This document shows, one piece after another, positions 24,101-35,509 of a stretch of 64,000 bases of DNA (positions are counted from its first letter, which is position 1; every line of letters begins with the position of its first letter). A program made the translations under genes and the position numbers. A model generated the notes under the pieces. It had not been told where the DNA came from. It saw only the letters and a program-made list of their open reading frames with translations, and did not search any database. This DNA comes from Steromphala cineraria (taxonomy: Eukaryota; Mollusca; Gastropoda; Trochida; Trochidae), in NCBI GenBank assembly GCA_916613615.1, contig OU744726.1:16495515-16559514 (forward strand), given 5' to 3'.

Positions 24101-27100
24101 AGTGTTTCAAACAACCAAATAATGCAAATCCAAATACATGAGATATTTCGGCGATATACCTTCTTACACTCAACATTTTTCTAAAATAAATATACGAAGA
24201 TTTAACCAATGCTTCTATCGGTCTGAAATATAGGGATAAGAAAAATATAGAAGTATAGAACGAGTCCAATAATATGCATGCAAAAGATGTTTGTGGGTAG
24301 TGGGAAACAGAGCACTTGCTGTCTTATGATTTATGGAGAATACGGTAGATATCCTTTATTTATGTATTCCTCTTATAAAGCAATAAAGTACCGGTTAAAA
24401 CTATTGAAACTGTCATGTCATAAGATTCTTTAGAATTGATAAGAAATGATGATTTAAAACGAAAATAGGAAACAAAATTTGGTGACGGGTATATAAGATT
24501 TGTTAGAGGATATGGTTTGATATGATTACAATATTCAGTTTTCTGCAGATTTTATGTCATCATTTACTCCAACAGTGAATTGTGAATATTGATATATATT
24601 TTCAATCATGGTCCGAATCATTATGCCTGTTAACTAAATATAAAATCAATGGAAAGTTCAAAAATTAATGTGAAAATATCCCTAAGACCCCCAGCCGGAC
24701 TGGTTGCTCTTGCCATGAACTATTTTTACAGGTATCCAGGTGAAATTTTAACTATGTAAAGATGCAATACTGTAGAAAGGAATTACATTTCCTCAATATA
24801 TGTCTTGTCTATACAGATGTACGAATACAATATCTCAAACCAAATCGAAATGAACGAGGTGTAATATGTCCTAAACATACTAACATGTTATTATTACAGA
24901 ATCGTGTACTGTACATATATTTTGCTATGGCTAACTACTCATACTAACATGTTATTATTACAGAATCTTGTACTGTACATATATTTTGCTAAGGCTAACT
25001 ACTCATGAGAAGTATAAACGTAGTAAAGCCTGTGAGATTATGAGGGCTGAATGAAGAATGATCGATTGATCTTCCTTTACATCGGGCATTGTTTTCAAGT
25101 TATATTCAATATTTACGAAAGTACACGATGCAGCAAACAATTTTGGTACCTGCTCCATGACTGTTTTAATAATGGTCAATCTGTGACTTAACAAGGAAGT
25201 AAACTTATAATTTCAGCGTGTCTGTACATCAATATTTGTATACTGTCTCGTATTATAATTGGTGCAACATTAAATACTTACTGGATGTATATTTCAAAAG
25301 TATTCTTGCTGTTTTACATTCACAATCGCAGGAATATTGAATGACACTTTGAAAAGTGTTCAATAATTGTTCTGTTTGTTGTTGTTGAAATACTCTGATA
25401 GTAAGAATTTGAAGTTTATATTAGCCATTTATCTCATATTGTGTGAGAATAAACGTGTTTTCCTTTAAGTATCATTAGCAATCAGACTTAAACATATGGT
25501 TAATATATATAATATATAATATATTAACATATTGTGGAAATGTTTATTTGATAAATTGATAAAATAAATGTCAATCGGACTATCCACTTTCATGATAGTT
25601 CATAAATGGATTTCACACTAGTTCTATCTAAATTGAAAATATTTGACGAACAAGACTAGAAATTCCAATTTCATTGTAGATTCTTTCAAATATTTGATAA
25701 ATATAGTATTTATGTTGTCATGATATGCTTTAAGCAAACATCCGTTTACATTCCTTTTTAATAGAACACCCAGACCCAATCATGTAAAAAATGTTATCCT
25801 TATCATCAGTAATGTGTCAGCCTAAAGGAGGTCTTTTCGGGGTAAATAGCAACTGAATGGGTTTAAAAGTTTGTTTGTTTTCAGAGTAACAGTTTGAAAT
25901 TACAATAACTAACTTGCTGAATACCATAGCGAAGGGAAGGAAAATGAGCAATAAATTGTTAGTTGTGAAACCAAATCTGGTCATTTTTAACTCGAAACCA
26001 AAACAAACCAAATTAACCCTATGTTTCTCAGGGGCAGTCAGTAGCCTGTCGTAAATCAGTAGAGCATTGCCACTATACATACACCAAACACCAGCAGACA
26101 AACGCCAACAGCCAACAGCCAGCAACCAACCGCCAACCGCCAGTCGCCAAAGACCAAACGCCAACGGCCTGGTTTTACACTATGCCATTGTTATTTGCCA
26201 TTTGGAGATAAAGAATCAATGTTTAATTGCTCCACGTGTGTTGTTAAACACAATAGCTCATAAAATCACTCTTGCAAGACGTCTCTAAATTTAAGAAGGT
26301 ACCTGTGTTCTGGCTATTTATAAAATTCAATCAAACTCAACTACTTAAACTGTTATTTGTTTAAAATGTACCTTCAAGTAGCAAAACAATGCGTTCACAT
26401 CCGGGTCTTGGGCAGTAGAGTTTTGACTCGGAAGTGCCGATAGTGATGTCATCAATTCTTGACCTGTACATTCTGAGGTCATCCAAGGTCAACAGTGACG
26501 TCAGAGTTCCTTCGTCAACTCGCACCATGCATTCGAACTCCTGTGGTCGCAGAAAATAATCAAATTTATTTCAAAAACTTTATAACAATCAAATAGAAGG
26601 TGCTTTAAAAGTTCCTCAAACGTTTTAGTTGCCATTGTACCATTGGAAAATAGTGGGTTTTTTTCAGATGATAACTTAAATGTCAACTTTATTTAATTAT
26701 ATCTTAACACAACAAATTTTCGAAAAATATTCGCTGGCGAGGTATTGACTTATATTCTAAACATTCTATTGGAAGAGCTTACAGGGCACATGATTTTGGT
26801 AGATCCATTTTTCACACGCGTGGTCACGTGATTCTTCCAGCAGCCAATACAAAACCAGTGTCCACACTTGTTCAGAGCGAGGCCCCGGGAATCGGATGAC
26901 GTCATGTCGATTTCAGCAAAGCAGATGTTGCAGCATTTGGGAATATCCGATTCTTCCACTGGTGGCTATATGATTTAAACAGGTTAAATAACGGTACTTA
27001 TTTGATGTTGATAAATTGTCTCATGATGTCTCACAGAAAACAAAACGAATCTATTAACATGTATCCTTAATTATGCATTGAATGTCTCAAATTAACGAGT

Positions 27101-30100
27101 CAACCATATCTAGGATATTTAAAGGGACCATTCGAGCGGAGTATTTTTTTGTGGAAACGAAATTCAGGAGGACTTTCCTGTTTACAATTATATATGATTT
27201 TTACATCATAATTTCACACTTAATTTCATATATCTTTGTGAGATAAGCATTTTAGTTGTTAAAGATTTGACAATTTGACAAAAAATAAAGTGTATCGCTC
27301 AAAAAATAAAAACATCGTGAAATGAAGCCAATCATCGAAGCTACGATCGTGGAATGCATTAATTCGACAAAATGGTGTAGCAACTGATAACTTTTATTAT
27401 GAATTATTTGTAAATATGCTCCTCTTCTATCAATCAAGTAGTTATTACTTATTTTTTTTAATGAATAAGCATATTACAGCACATCTGTTTTCTAGCAATG
27501 CTAACCTTTCAAAATGGCGGATGAAAGCCGCTCGAGTGGTGCCTTTAAATATCCAACAAAGAAGGGAAGCATCGGGTAGCTTTATCAGAAATAACTTGAG
27601 AATTTACTAACCTGAGAAAAAATATGCGCCGGGTCTAAACTACTGAATTAATGCTCACTTATCACAAATATTCAAAGCAATTCAAATTTTCTTCAATAAA
27701 CGCCGGGTCTGTAAGGTTCAAGGAGAACTGAATAAATATGCACGCGGTACTTCATTTTTCGCATGCCAAACTGCTGTCGTAATCGAGGGGCTGCCAGTGG
27801 TCAAAGTTTTGAAAATAAGAATGAATTAACTCTCTACCTGCTTCCTTTCTGGCACATTGGAGACCGCCGGAAATGGACGCGGGTAATAGGAATCTGCTTC
27901 CGGCCAGTTGAGCATACTCCTCAGGATGTTGAATGCCCTTCCAGACCTCTTTGCCTGAATATCTTCATACTTCGCTGTAACTCTGTAAGTGACGAAAAGG
28001 AACACTACTGATATGATGTTAAATATTGGTGTTGTGAAGATTTTAGAAATGGACAAGATTTCGGACAAAAGAAGTGGCTATGATTCCCCATAAATAACAA
28101 CAGAAATGATATATTTGAAAAAATAACAATCTTGTATTGACTTACTTCGTTTCTGAATTGTCCAAGAGCATCTCGCTTAAGGTTTCTGTGATCTGTTTTG
28201 GCGATACATCGGTGACAGGGAGCCTCGTTTTCAACACCTGGACATCCAGGTTTGCGTCCGTTTCCAGACCCAAGCTGCAGTAATGTAAACATTAGATATA
28301 GATCGATAGAAAATAAGAATGATAGGGGATTTGATAGATTGATTGATTGATTTGCAGAGTATTTGGAACCAGAGAGAACATGTTATTTTCTTAATACTAT
28401 ACTCATTAACATTTCGTCTTTTAAGTTAAACATATCATATGTGATTTACCTTTACCTTTAGTATACATTTACATTTACATAAGCAGAATATAACATAAAA
28501 TGAGATTGAATCTTCCTACCTAAAGCGTCCATCGCGTTTCTCCTCCAGGACCAAGTATCCGGCTGTCTTCACGTCTTGATGAACCTTCTTCAGCATAGTC
28601 CTGAACTTATTTTTAAAGTGTCTTTTAGAGCGACGAAAGCTGAAGACAACAGGCCAGTGAAGCCAGTTCGGGGACGATCGAATAGACGCAGTGAAGTCCA
28701 GGAGAAATCGTCTTGGGTGGCACTCGCATTCTATATAACGCTCTCCGAAAAGTTGAGTCAGTGTTTCAACAGAGATTTCTTCCTTTTGAAACTTCACGTC
28801 GAATGTTGAATCTGTGTCAGGTTCTTCAGACGAAGATTCTGGTGATTCCTCCCGAGGCTTTGGCTTGTAGACGAGTTTACCCTTGTTTGAGAAGTGTACA
28901 GGTTCGAGTTTCTTTGACTTTCGTCTCTTGTCCTTCTTCTTCTTGGAAGACGAAAACATGAAATCTTCAAAATTAAATGATGGTGCACTTGCTTTGATGT
29001 ATCCATCGCACGTGTTGAGATTCTCCTCCTCCTCATCCTCCTGGAGGTCAAAGGTCAAATCTGAGAATGACTCAAGTTGGACCAACGATGGCAGTGCTGG
29101 TTTAAGAGGCGCTGGGACTATTTTTTGCTTTGGTTTTCTCTTTTCGTTTGCTTTTTCCAATGGCACGCCCCAATCAGTACTCATGTCATTCCCCCAGTCG
29201 TCTACCGGACGACGAGTCCAGTCGTCCAACGTTTTAGCTTTGTAATATGGGCTTACACGTGAAGCCACTGAAACGATAAATCGAAAATGGTAATGTGTTG
29301 ATAATTACTTAACTAACGACGTGTCTGATTTCTGTTTTGATTTCTCAAAGACTTTCGAAATATATCCTCGAATTTGGCCAATCGATTATGAACTGCAAAC
29401 TCATATAACCCTTCGTGTGACACGACGACGCTGATAAACGGGAATTCCTTGATCTTATGTCTTACTTAAAACTTTACCAATATAGCATGTAGCAGACAGG
29501 AGAATTGATCGTTGCGCGGTGAGGCTAACTTCATTTTAACATAGTTATAGTAACTTGAACGAAGTGATAAAGAAGCTTATATTTTGAAAAATCAAGCACA
29601 AGCACTGTTTCGTAAATCGAATTGGAGATTAGGGGTACACTTGACATACATGTATATACAGACCAAATATATATATCATTGAAATTAATTCATAGCATTT
29701 GGAGCATATTGTATTTACTTTTATATCAATGTTAGTAATACTGTGGTAATAATAGTTTTATTTACCTGTTTCTTTATATTGCTGTTTTCTGTCTCTCCGA
29801 CGTCGTGACGTCACCGGGGTTCCAGGAACACGATTTTCCATCGGAAGGACAACTTCCACTCTTAGCTCGGGATGTCGAGTTTCCGCGCTTTCCTCCACAA
29901 CTTCATCAACCTTTGGCTCTTTCTTCTTTTTTATTTTACTATCTTTCTTTGTAGTTTTACGAATATCCTTTCTTCCCAAACGCACGATTGACCTTTCATG
30001 TTTCTCCTTTTGTTTTGGTTGATAGAGCCGCGTGTCAGGTTCAAAGTAAACAGAGCTCCCATAGTTGCTCTTTAGGTCGGCATTGCTAGTAACCTCGTCA

Positions 30101-30399
30101 CAGTTGGCATGTCTGTTCATCCATACTCTCTCCACAACATGCACATGAAACTTCTCCTCCTTAAACTGCTGCTGTTCAATCTCTCTTTTCAAAAAGTATA
30201 GAGTGTCCCAATGTCGCTTTTTATTGAGAGACAGGTTTACAGACTCGTATGCCGTCGTCCATTCTGATATTTCCAGCACATCCAGCGCTTCTTTAGCTTC
30301 AACGTCAGTCATATTAGTGACGTTGACGGTGAAAAGAGCGGGCGGGCGCCCATGTCGACCCAGGGCATAGGTAGAGTTAACGTTGGTAGCCGATTTCAT
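21102..30399 (-). CDS. RBR-type (RING-IBR-Rcat) E3 ubiquitin ligase, 973 aa, 12 exons
   Basis: Coding exons in transcript order: 29766-30399, 28520-29267, 28146-28274, 27838-27982, 26783-26965, 26372-26540, 23579-23707, 22999-23213, 22436-22588, 21792-21953, 21538-21657, 21102-21236 (2922 nt); phases agree throughout. RING1 spans residues ~564-617 (CNIC, CGHWFCIGC, C612, C617). The IBR spans ~656-699 (CPRPGC, CKCGAEFCIKC, H694, C699). Rcat spans ~733-774 (RCPSC, NQGCPMMVCVCGHEFCWQC). Cys746 in QGCPMM sits where RBR ligases carry the ubiquitin-thioester cysteine, so a RING/HECT-hybrid mechanism is expected. The N-terminal ~550 residues are unrecognised, with a lysine- and acid-rich region and a basic segment in exon 2. 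After Rcat, ~200 residues look helical and charged (TRRLEQSYRQREVFERF), as in Ariadne proteins. I cannot assign an orthologue; 'Ariadne-like' is the nearest description. Confidence 0.92.
23733..23860. repeat. TGGCGTTTGGC minisatellite in RBR intron
   Basis: Irregular tandem units based on ggcgtttggc and ttttggcg, with related ctgctggc and gactggc variants, in the intron upstream of the exon at 23579-23707. The array is preceded by a 'ggcatagtgtaaaaccaggc' flank that also flanks the inverted array at 26090-26185. Confidence 0.8.
24876..25003. repeat. 64-bp tandem duplication in RBR intron
   Basis: Copies at 24876-24939 and 24940-25003 share catactaacatgttattatt through ggctaactact with only a couple of mismatches. 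It lies in the 2.7-kb intron between the IBR exons; no function is apparent. Confidence 0.85.
26090..26185. repeat. Inverted counterpart of the TGGCGTTTGGC minisatellite
   Basis: Units such as aaacgccaac, agccaacagcc and cgccaaccgcc are the reverse complement of the array at 23733-23860, and end in the same flank, inverted (gcctggttttacactatgcc). Both arrays sit in the same intron in opposite orientation. Confidence 0.8.
27115..27552. mobile_element. ~438-bp MITE with 25-bp terminal inverted repeats
   Basis: The left end atatttaaagggaccattcg and right end cgagtggtgcctttaaatat are imperfect inverted repeats. A truncated reverse-orientation copy lies at 32198-32605, sharing the cgaaattcaggaggactttc region and the 'atgctaac..caaaatggcgga' end. 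It is inserted in an RBR intron, with no coding capacity. Confidence 0.85.
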
Positions 30400-31118
30400 T
30401 ATGCAAAGTTGTAATTGTAAAGTCCTGTCAAGTCAACTTTTAGTCAATCGAAACACTTCCGTGAGTATCGTTCAGGCTGCGTTAAATACAATATGTTATA
30501 ATCATTCAACATACCGTATATATAGTAGTATACGGAAAGATAAAGTTTTACCTTTGGTCACAGGAAATATCTCTCGGTTAATGTGTATGTCAGCGATTCG
30601 CAAAGTGTTTGTATATAATGTAAGCCTCGTAATGCTTGTGCAACCCACAAGTCATATGCCGGTGTGCTAAAAATAGTAGTTGACGTGGACTACGGTTAAC
30701 CTCAGAATTTGCATGTACGGACAGAAATGCAGAGAAATTTCACGGTAATTTCTGATGTAATAAAACGACATGATTTTCATAACTGTACGTTCTTACAGTA
30801 AATCTAATTTAATTGAATTAAATTTTGAATAAATCTTAGCATCGAGGAAACTTGTACCATAGTCATTCCTATAAATAGAAATGTCAAAAGCATTCAATGT
30901 TAACAGGTTTGCGAATGTGTGGTTTACATAATTCTTATTCAAAATGTTATTTCTGTTAAAGCTGACATTAAGCAAAAACGTAATTTCAAACGTAAATGAA
31001 TATGAGGTCCAGAAACGTGGGCGTGTCTCTTGACAGGTCAGAGGTCATAAACGGTCACGTGACGTAAACAACAATCATGGCGGCCGGTGGTTGAGGAAGC
31101 GCTCGGGAATGTGTTGTC
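30400..31118. promoter_or_regulatory. Divergent intergenic region between RBR ligase and RNase H gene
   Basis: The two genes point away from each other across ~720 bp between start codons. On the plus side a palindromic E-box GTCACGTGAC lies at 31054-31063, just before the RNase H transcript region. On the minus side a tatatata stretch near 30515-30525 lies ~120 bp upstream of the RBR start and could be a TATA element. A shared bidirectional promoter is possible but not shown. Confidence 0.45.
31077..31094 (+). other. Five-codon upstream ORF (MAAGG) before the RNase H start
   Basis: ATGGCGGCCGGTGGTTGA lies in what should be the 5' leader, 25 nt upstream of the ATG used by the gene model (31119). 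Its context (caatcATGGC) is at least as good as the main start (tgtcATGT). It would reduce or regulate translation if it lies within the transcript. The transcription start is unknown. Confidence 0.4.
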
Positions 31119-34100
31119 ATGTTTGATAAGCGATTGCCACTCTTGATCTTCAGGCAAACAAGTACAAAAACAGGCTTTCATTCTTTGCTTTTGTACAACT
31201 TCATTGTCAAAGTTGATGTGACCGTGAAATATTTTCGAACATCCTCTAAAACTTCACGGATTTTCGAAGTTCCAAGTGAACATGAAGGTAAGAACACGAA
31301 ATGTCACGAACTTGTTCGTTTAAAATTTTTTAAAGAGGCTTTCGTGATTGGAACAATGACCGTGAAACATAAATGCGATAATGTTATGGAGACATATTCA
31401 AAACCTCATGACTAAATTGCAAGTTGTCTTTAACGAGAAACTGTCAAACTGATACTGACAGTGATAATGACTTAGTTTGGGAACTTTGACATATGTTAAT
31501 CTCCAATGCAGTGCACCGTACAAAGTCAACATTGCCTTTCGCTTCGTGCTCTAAACATGATATTACACACCATAGCCGTATTATATTGATTTCATGGTTG
31601 TTGATTTCATAGCTTACCTATTTATTATTAGATATATATGCAGGATTTAGTGTATATGAGCAACAATTTTATGCCTTATTTTGAGAACAGAATCACTCTT
31701 ATTTTAAGGTAATTTGTATGCAGGTTCTCTGTGTTTCATTTGAGATGTGATAGAATTATTCCTGTGTATGAGGATGTGCATTATAGCCCCTCTTGTAAAT
31801 TACTGTATTATCTGGAACTATATTGTAATCATAGAGTTGATATTTGAAAAAAATGCTCTTAAAAATGAACAACCTCTTGTTTTTTGTTTTGCAGTTGACA
31901 CTTTGAAGAAAAAGTATTGTAACCCAAAAAAGATTGTCTTAGATCTATTGAAACCCTTTGTTGCGAGTGGTCAGATCATTGAGCCTCAAATAAAGTACAT
32001 TCCCCGACTAAACGGCAGCTACTGGAAGGCTAGGCTTCATGTGAGATGGCCGCACCCAATGAACTTTACAGGAACTCACACCTGCATCAGTCAAGCGGAG
32101 GAAAACGCCTACCTTCTCGCCTGTCAACTCTATCATGTAAGTGCAAGGTCCCTCCTCATCATTTCCTTGGTTTCACAAATCTTACAGGCACCAATCAATC
32201 AGCTTTCATCCGCCATCTTGAAACGTTAGCATTGTGAGGAAACAAATGTGCTTATTCATTAAAAAAAATATAAAATAACTACTAGATTGATAGAAGAGGA
32301 GCATATTTACAAATTATTTCATAATTAAAGTTATCAGTCACAACAGCATTTTGTCATAGTAATGCATTCCACGATCGTAGGGCTTCGATGATTGCCTTAA
32401 TTTCACGATGTTTTTATTTTTTGAGCGATACACTTTATTCTTTGTCAAGTTGTTAAATCTTTACCAACAGAAATGCTAACCTCACAAACATATTTGAAAT
32501 TAAGTGTGAAATTATCACATAAAAATCATATTTATTGTAAAAATGAAAGTCCTCTTGAATTTTGTTTCCACAAAAAATACCCCGCTCGAATGGTCCCTTT
32601 AAAGTGACAGTCCTATCAGGGTAATTTTTAGGAAACATTATTCAAGGGGACATCCCAAATAGGCCATTAATGTTATTAGACTAGTACATGATTATAACAC
32701 AATCCAGTTGAAACATGTTTTTTTTGGGTAGTACTGTTGTTTGATTTACAATCAACAACTTGAAAAAGTACAGCACAGACTCAGCCAAAAATAATGAGAC
32801 GTGAAGCCATTAATCGGCACTTAAGATGTGAAAAACATTGCTATTCCATAAGACATTGTTGATTAGTTTTATGAATAATAATTTGTAAATGTGTAGTTCA
32901 TCTGTCAATACATTTGGTTAAATTTTATAATATTGTAAAGTTTGTAACAGTACAGTCCTTTTTGCATGTCATTTTCCCAAAATCTAAAATTGAACACTGA
33001 TTTGTCGGCCACTTTAAACACCCTCTTCTGTCATCTTCAGGTTCGCAATCTCAATAATTTGGGGAAATTCTAAAAAATGCTGTACTTTTTTCGTTTCTAC
33101 TTTTTGTTGAAAAAGCCATATTATAAATGAACAGAATAGACACGCATCTAAGATAAAAAAATTCTGAAACCTAGCTTGCTGCAGACTTAAATACATATGC
33201 CTTGAAGCAATTTCAACACATGAATTATGTGTGTTATTTTGAGTTTATGTCTAAAAAGAAGTCTCATTAAATTCATATCTCCAGAGTGTTGGAGTCATTC
33301 GCTGGGACTTGGACCAACAATGCTTGACCCCCATGACCAAAAGCCATGTCCTGAGTATGCTGGACACTATAGTGGACAAACAGCGAGTGGTCAGTGCCCA
33401 GCCCCAGACATACAAGTTTTCGTCCAGTCGATACAAGACTGACCAAGGGACAGGAGGATGGAAGTCCGAGTTGACCGTCCCCTGGCCGTCCATATTCTCA
33501 GTGAGCGCCGTGGCTCCGACCCTTCATGGCTCTCACTATACTGTGTGTCTCCTTGCTTGTATCAAGCTCAAGGTGAGAAGTGATGAAGATCAAATGCTAT
33601 AAAACTCTACCTGAAGTAATAATACTGAGTAAAGGAGATAGGGTTTACTTGGATTTTGACAAACTTATATCCTAATATTCAAGAACCGTTGAGTTTCTAT
33701 TTTCATGCATAAACCAAAATTAGAACAAATTTGATGTATTTGAAAAAGTTTAGTGATTGTGTGTGAGTGAATTTTCACAAATGGTGAGCTTAATAGAAAT
33801 ATTTATAACGTGGCAAAAATATAGGATTTTTTAAAGATAAGAAACAGTCATTTGTTACGGAGATTATCTATAAGATAACACATTAAATATCAACTACATA
33901 ACTTAAACTATGATAATAAATATATTATATATGATATATATGATAAATGTAGAACAAATAATTTTTGACTAATTTTATGCCCTTATTCCATCTTAAAATT
34001 TAAAAAATCTTAAAATACATTTTAAACCTGTATTGCTAATCATTTTTTCCGAAGTATTTTTGGCAATATTTTACAGAGGGTCCCTAAAAATAACTTCTCC

Positions 34101-34777
34101 TTTAAACTCCCCTTCAGATGCTGAGGCTTCTAGAGTCCAACAACAGTCTAGCAAGTGACCGGGTTCGAAGACTAGCCAAGTATGTTGCCTCACACAACCA
34201 CTACCAACCAATTGTTGAAGACTTCAACCCAGACCACCAGATATTTGTGGACGCGTCCAGGCTAGGATTTGGTTCCTACCTCCTTACCAACACCGATGAG
34301 CGCGTACGTTGGATTTCAGAATCATGGCCAGAGCATTTCAAGGTCAAGCAAGGTGGAATTTCAGAAAACACCTTTGACTCCTGTTTCTATGAGTTTTATG
34401 CCCTTATTGCATCTTGCTACACCTGGAAACACAAGTTTGTCAACAAGAAGGTCCTCTGCTGGTCTGATAATCAACATGCAGTGAAACTTGTGAATTTGGC
34501 GGCAGCAGACGTGTACGATGTTGAAACAATCAAACGATTCAAGAAGCTGTACGAGATCTTGATGGAGATGTCTCGCAAATACAACATCCATCTGAGGGCA
34601 CATTACGTAAACCGCGTCCACAACCAAGCAGCAGACCACCTCTCGCGATCTCAGGTTGAACAGTTCCGGAAAATAGTTCCGGCAGCGGATGAAAAGGCAA
34701 AGAAGACAAAGAAGCTCTTGTTCCGGAATCCACTTATCCCAAAGGACTACGACCCTAGAAACAAAACGGTTTCATAA
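31119..34777 (+). CDS. Putative domesticated retroelement RNase H with two tandem dsRBM-like domains, 452 aa, 4 exons
   Basis: Exons 31119-31287, 31895-32136, 33285-33572 and 34118-34777 join in phase with GT/AG sites (1359 nt). Residues 1-56 are basic and rich in Ser/Thr and aliphatics without acidic clusters early on, resembling a mitochondrial presequence. Residues ~66-137 and ~149-233 are related to each other (both have WK.-.L.V.WP and end in -LLAC..L) and look like a degenerate double-stranded-RNA-binding fold. Residues ~270-412 form an RNase H domain: IFVDAS (D278), YEFYALIA (E325), WSDNQ (D350) and HNQAADHLSR (D406), with H395 eleven residues before D406. All DEDD catalytic positions are therefore present. 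SDNQ.AV and N..AD.LSR resemble DIRS/LTR-type RNase H more than cellular RNase H1. No reverse transcriptase, integrase or terminal repeats are present, and introns interrupt the gene. Function is unknown. Confidence 0.82.
32198..32605. mobile_element. Truncated reverse copy of the 27115-27552 MITE
   Basis: Reverse complement of the MITE in the RBR intron: begins in the tcatccgccatcttgaaacg region and ends ctcgaatggtccctttaaag. The outer ~20 bp of one end are missing. It lies in intron 2 of the RNase H gene. Confidence 0.8.
32599..33019. mobile_element. MITE-like element abutting the previous one
   Basis: Begins aaagtgacagtcctatcagg and ends ggccactttaaa. A diverged relative lies at 48556-48898 (aaagggagagtcctatcagg at its start, gctccttaa at its end). 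Shared internal strings include tggttataacacaac/tgattataacacaat and gaaacatg. No coding capacity. Confidence 0.65.
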
Positions 34778-35125
34778 TGGTAGCTCCTTTTAGGTTGTTA
34801 TGGTAAATAGGAGACCTTTTATCCAGGATAACAAAACAGTTTCCTGATGAAAGTCCCTCTCAAGTTAGGATATTGCATATTTGTTGAGGTGAATGTGGTA
34901 CTTTTGATCTTAGAAACAAAACTGTTTCCTGACCTATGTTACAGTTACCGGTACCCTAATGAGTGAAGCCAATGTCGTCCTTTATCTTATCAGAAACATT
35001 TTCACAACATTTTCATGTTATACGTTTGTTGACATCTATGTGATACATCTATTTGTTTCAGAAAGTAATATATTGCATGCTGATGTGGAGATTAATTTAT
35101 TTAGCCAGAAACAAAATGGTGCCTA
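34756..35125 (+). repeat. Degenerate repeats of the RNase H gene's stop-codon region in its 3' UTR
   Basis: The last coding segment reads agaaacaaaacggtttcata, including the stop. Related strings follow at about 34829 (ataacaaaacagtttcctga), 34911 (agaaacaaaactgtttcctg) and 35105 (agaaacaaaatggtgcctag). Spacing is about 73, 82 and 194 bp. This suggests old tandem duplication of the 3' end of the gene. Confidence 0.55.
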
Positions 35126-35509
35126 GAAATTTACCGGGAAGTTATTTTATTGTATGTTTGTTGAAGTTTAAATGATTTATGACCTGTGAGTGAATTACAA
35201 TTCTGTGATAATCAGCCATGTATTTGATGATGTGGAATCTTGAAGATTTAGATTGCCACTTCTTTATTGTATATCATCGACTATATATCAAATTTAATTT
35301 AGATTTGATGATTTGTTATTAAAGTTTACTGAAGATTTATGACAGAATCCTGTTGTCTTTTGATAGCAATTCTTCGAGGACAAGGTGAATATTGACCTTC
35401 TCGTATGCTTAGTACAATGCCAGGTTGTTGCAGGTGTCCTATTAAAGATGCTGTATCATACTTGCAATATTTTAAAAAGTATTTTTAATGTATCCGTTGT
35501 ATTTTTAGA
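34778..35509 (+). other. 3' flank of the RNase H gene
   Basis: Probable 3' UTR and downstream sequence. An attaaa hexamer occurs near 35320 and could serve as polyadenylation signal. No other gene was recognised. Confidence 0.4.

Noticed and set aside
28576..29262. Several open frames opposite or overlapping the 28520-29267 exon
   Set aside because: Shadows of RBR exon 2; no independent splice or promoter support.
31747..32229. 160-codon plus-strand frame taken as one exon
   Set aside because: Only 31895-32136 is coding; the first part is intron read-through before the acceptor at 31894, and the tail runs past the GTAAGT donor into intron and a MITE.
33227..33602. Frames at 33227-33442 and 33251-33493
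   Set aside because: Wrong frame or strand over RNase H gene exon 3; the phase-consistent frame is the one with WKSELTVPWP.
31119..34777. RNase H gene considered as cellular RNase H1
   Set aside because: No hybrid-binding domain of RNase H1 at the N-terminus, and the motif context matches retroelement RNase H better.
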